In this document: in pieces, positions 62,880 to 64,000 of the stretch
How positions within the stretch are numbered: position 1 is the stretch's first letter
Layout of the letters: every line of letters begins with the position of its first letter
Source: Aspidiotus rigidus
Lineage: Eukaryota; Arthropoda; Insecta; Hemiptera; Diaspididae
NCBI GenBank assembly: GCA_035079385.1
Contig: JAVHKY010000004.1
Span: 22,371,001 to 22,435,000, forward strand
Length of the DNA: 64,000 nt
Reading direction: 5' to 3'
Position numbers and translations under genes: made by a program
Notes under the pieces: generated by a model
Seen by the model: the letters and a program-made list of their open reading frames with translations, nothing else
Database searches by the model: none
Told to the model about the DNA's origin: nothing

Positions 62880-64000
62880 TGTTCAAGCCAAGCATAAAAC
62901 TAGTACATGAGAAGAGGATGGACGCGGAATCAGGAATTACGTAGGGATTTAGACGGATCTTTTCTTCATTTACTTCAGGTCTAGTAAATTGAGTAAGTAT
63001 AGGTCTAACGTAATGCTAATACTCCCTATAAGCCGAGATAAACACAAACTGTAAAATGAGTATCGTCTACATGTATGACAAAGCCCCAATTCTCCTGATT
63101 GTTTCAAGCTGAATTTTCTCAAGCCATAAGCTGAGATAAACACAAGTTGTAGAATAAGTACCCTCCAGAAGTACGACAAAGACCCAATTATCCTAATGGT
63201 TTCAAACTGAGTTTTTCCAGAAGCCAAAAGCCGAGATAAACACAAACTAGAGGGTAGGTATCTTCCACAAGTAAAACAAATCCTGAATTCTCCTGATCGT
63301 TTCCAGCTGAATTTTAACAGGGAACCTGTTTTATGGGGGGCTTTTTGAGAAACTTGCCGTGCGCCGTCCAGCAAAAAACTTGGAAAAATTTCATCTCTCG
63401 AGCTATCATATTATATAGCTGGAGATTCGAGAAAAATTTTGACACTCAAACTATATTATACTAGGCTTATAGTGGTATGGGTAAAATATGCTGTTTAAAG
63501 GTGAAAATGGATACCGTTTTATCTCCATAATTGAAAAGGTAATATGTCCATTTTCACCTTTTAAAAAAAATATTTGACACATACAGGCTGCTGACACACT
63601 CACACAAGTACACAACAAAATATTACTTTCAACAGCCTGCAACAATAGAGTCTACTACTGAATGATATTATAAGTAAGTATGGGTTGCGTGAGTGAATCA
63701 AAAAGGGTAAAAATTGAATCTAAACATATACCTGCAAAGAATTGTTAGTTCGTACCCTTTTAATCCCATATTTTATTGTGTGTTTGTGTGCGTGTGTCAG
63801 CAGCCTGTATGTGTAAAATATGCTATTTAACGTTTTTCTCCACTTCGATAGTTAAATCTACCGTTTTTACCTTTAGAGTTTAAAAGGTATTATGTCCATT
63901 TTCACCTTTTAAAAAGCATATTTTACACATACTGGCTGCTGACACACTCAGACAAGCACACAATAAAATATGGGATTAAAAGGGTATGAACTAACCATTC
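62880..64000 (-). repeat. Right arm of the large inverted repeat (runs off window)
   Basis: This arm mirrors 59753-60880 and includes the foldback units and the 90-bp repeats in reverse order. It continues beyond the right edge. Confidence 0.85.

Overview
The window is eukaryotic nuclear DNA. It is AT-rich, its coding sequence is split by GT-AG introns, and it is packed with transposon relics and satellites. The two genes and the intron style fit an arthropod, most likely an insect. Short TAACCTAACC runs and a relic of a multi-copy invertebrate gene family are compatible with a hemipteran, but that is only a guess.

Layout. (1) 1-22257, minus strand: most of an ABCB full transporter (P-glycoprotein/MDR type). 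I placed 23 coding exons by reading frame, splice phase and family alignment. They encode 1103 residues, from the ATG at 22257 to just past the Walker A motif of the second nucleotide-binding domain at 2368. The last part of that domain lies beyond the left edge. Its introns hold a degenerate multi-copy gene (1-1092), two inverted copies of a minisatellite-bearing repeat (6.1-6.8 kb and 20.3-21.2 kb), a long-inverted-repeat element with a relic of the same multi-copy gene family (11.1-13.4 kb) and several DNA elements. (2) 22258-28863: a 6.6 kb divergent intergenic region with repeat fragments and candidate promoter motifs. (3) 28864-55241, plus strand: a complete vigilin (HDLBP/Dp1) gene with 23 coding exons and 1328 residues. 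By my count it has 16 KH-type units, one more than human vigilin, followed by an AT-rich 3'UTR with poly(A) signals. (4) 57.2-64.0 kb: repeats only, including tandem repeats, hairpin-ended minisatellite elements and a near-identical 1.1 kb inverted repeat reaching the right edge.

The most striking find is inside the 10.8 kb vigilin intron 16: eight sense-strand copies of a roughly 130-nt sequence with all the hallmarks of an H/ACA snoRNA. These are two hairpins, an ANANNA hinge, an ACA box three bases from the inferred 3' end, and covarying stems. The pocket of hairpin 1 is identical in all eight copies. It is complementary to the 28S rRNA segment GGGAACG-UG-AGCUGG, which would place the modified U at the equivalent of yeast 25S Psi2944. 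Vigilin (an RNA-binding protein linked to ribosomes and the ER) thus appears to host an amplified rRNA-modification guide.

Limits: everything was read by eye. Exon boundaries rest on splice consensus, phase and family alignment. Repeat limits are approximate.
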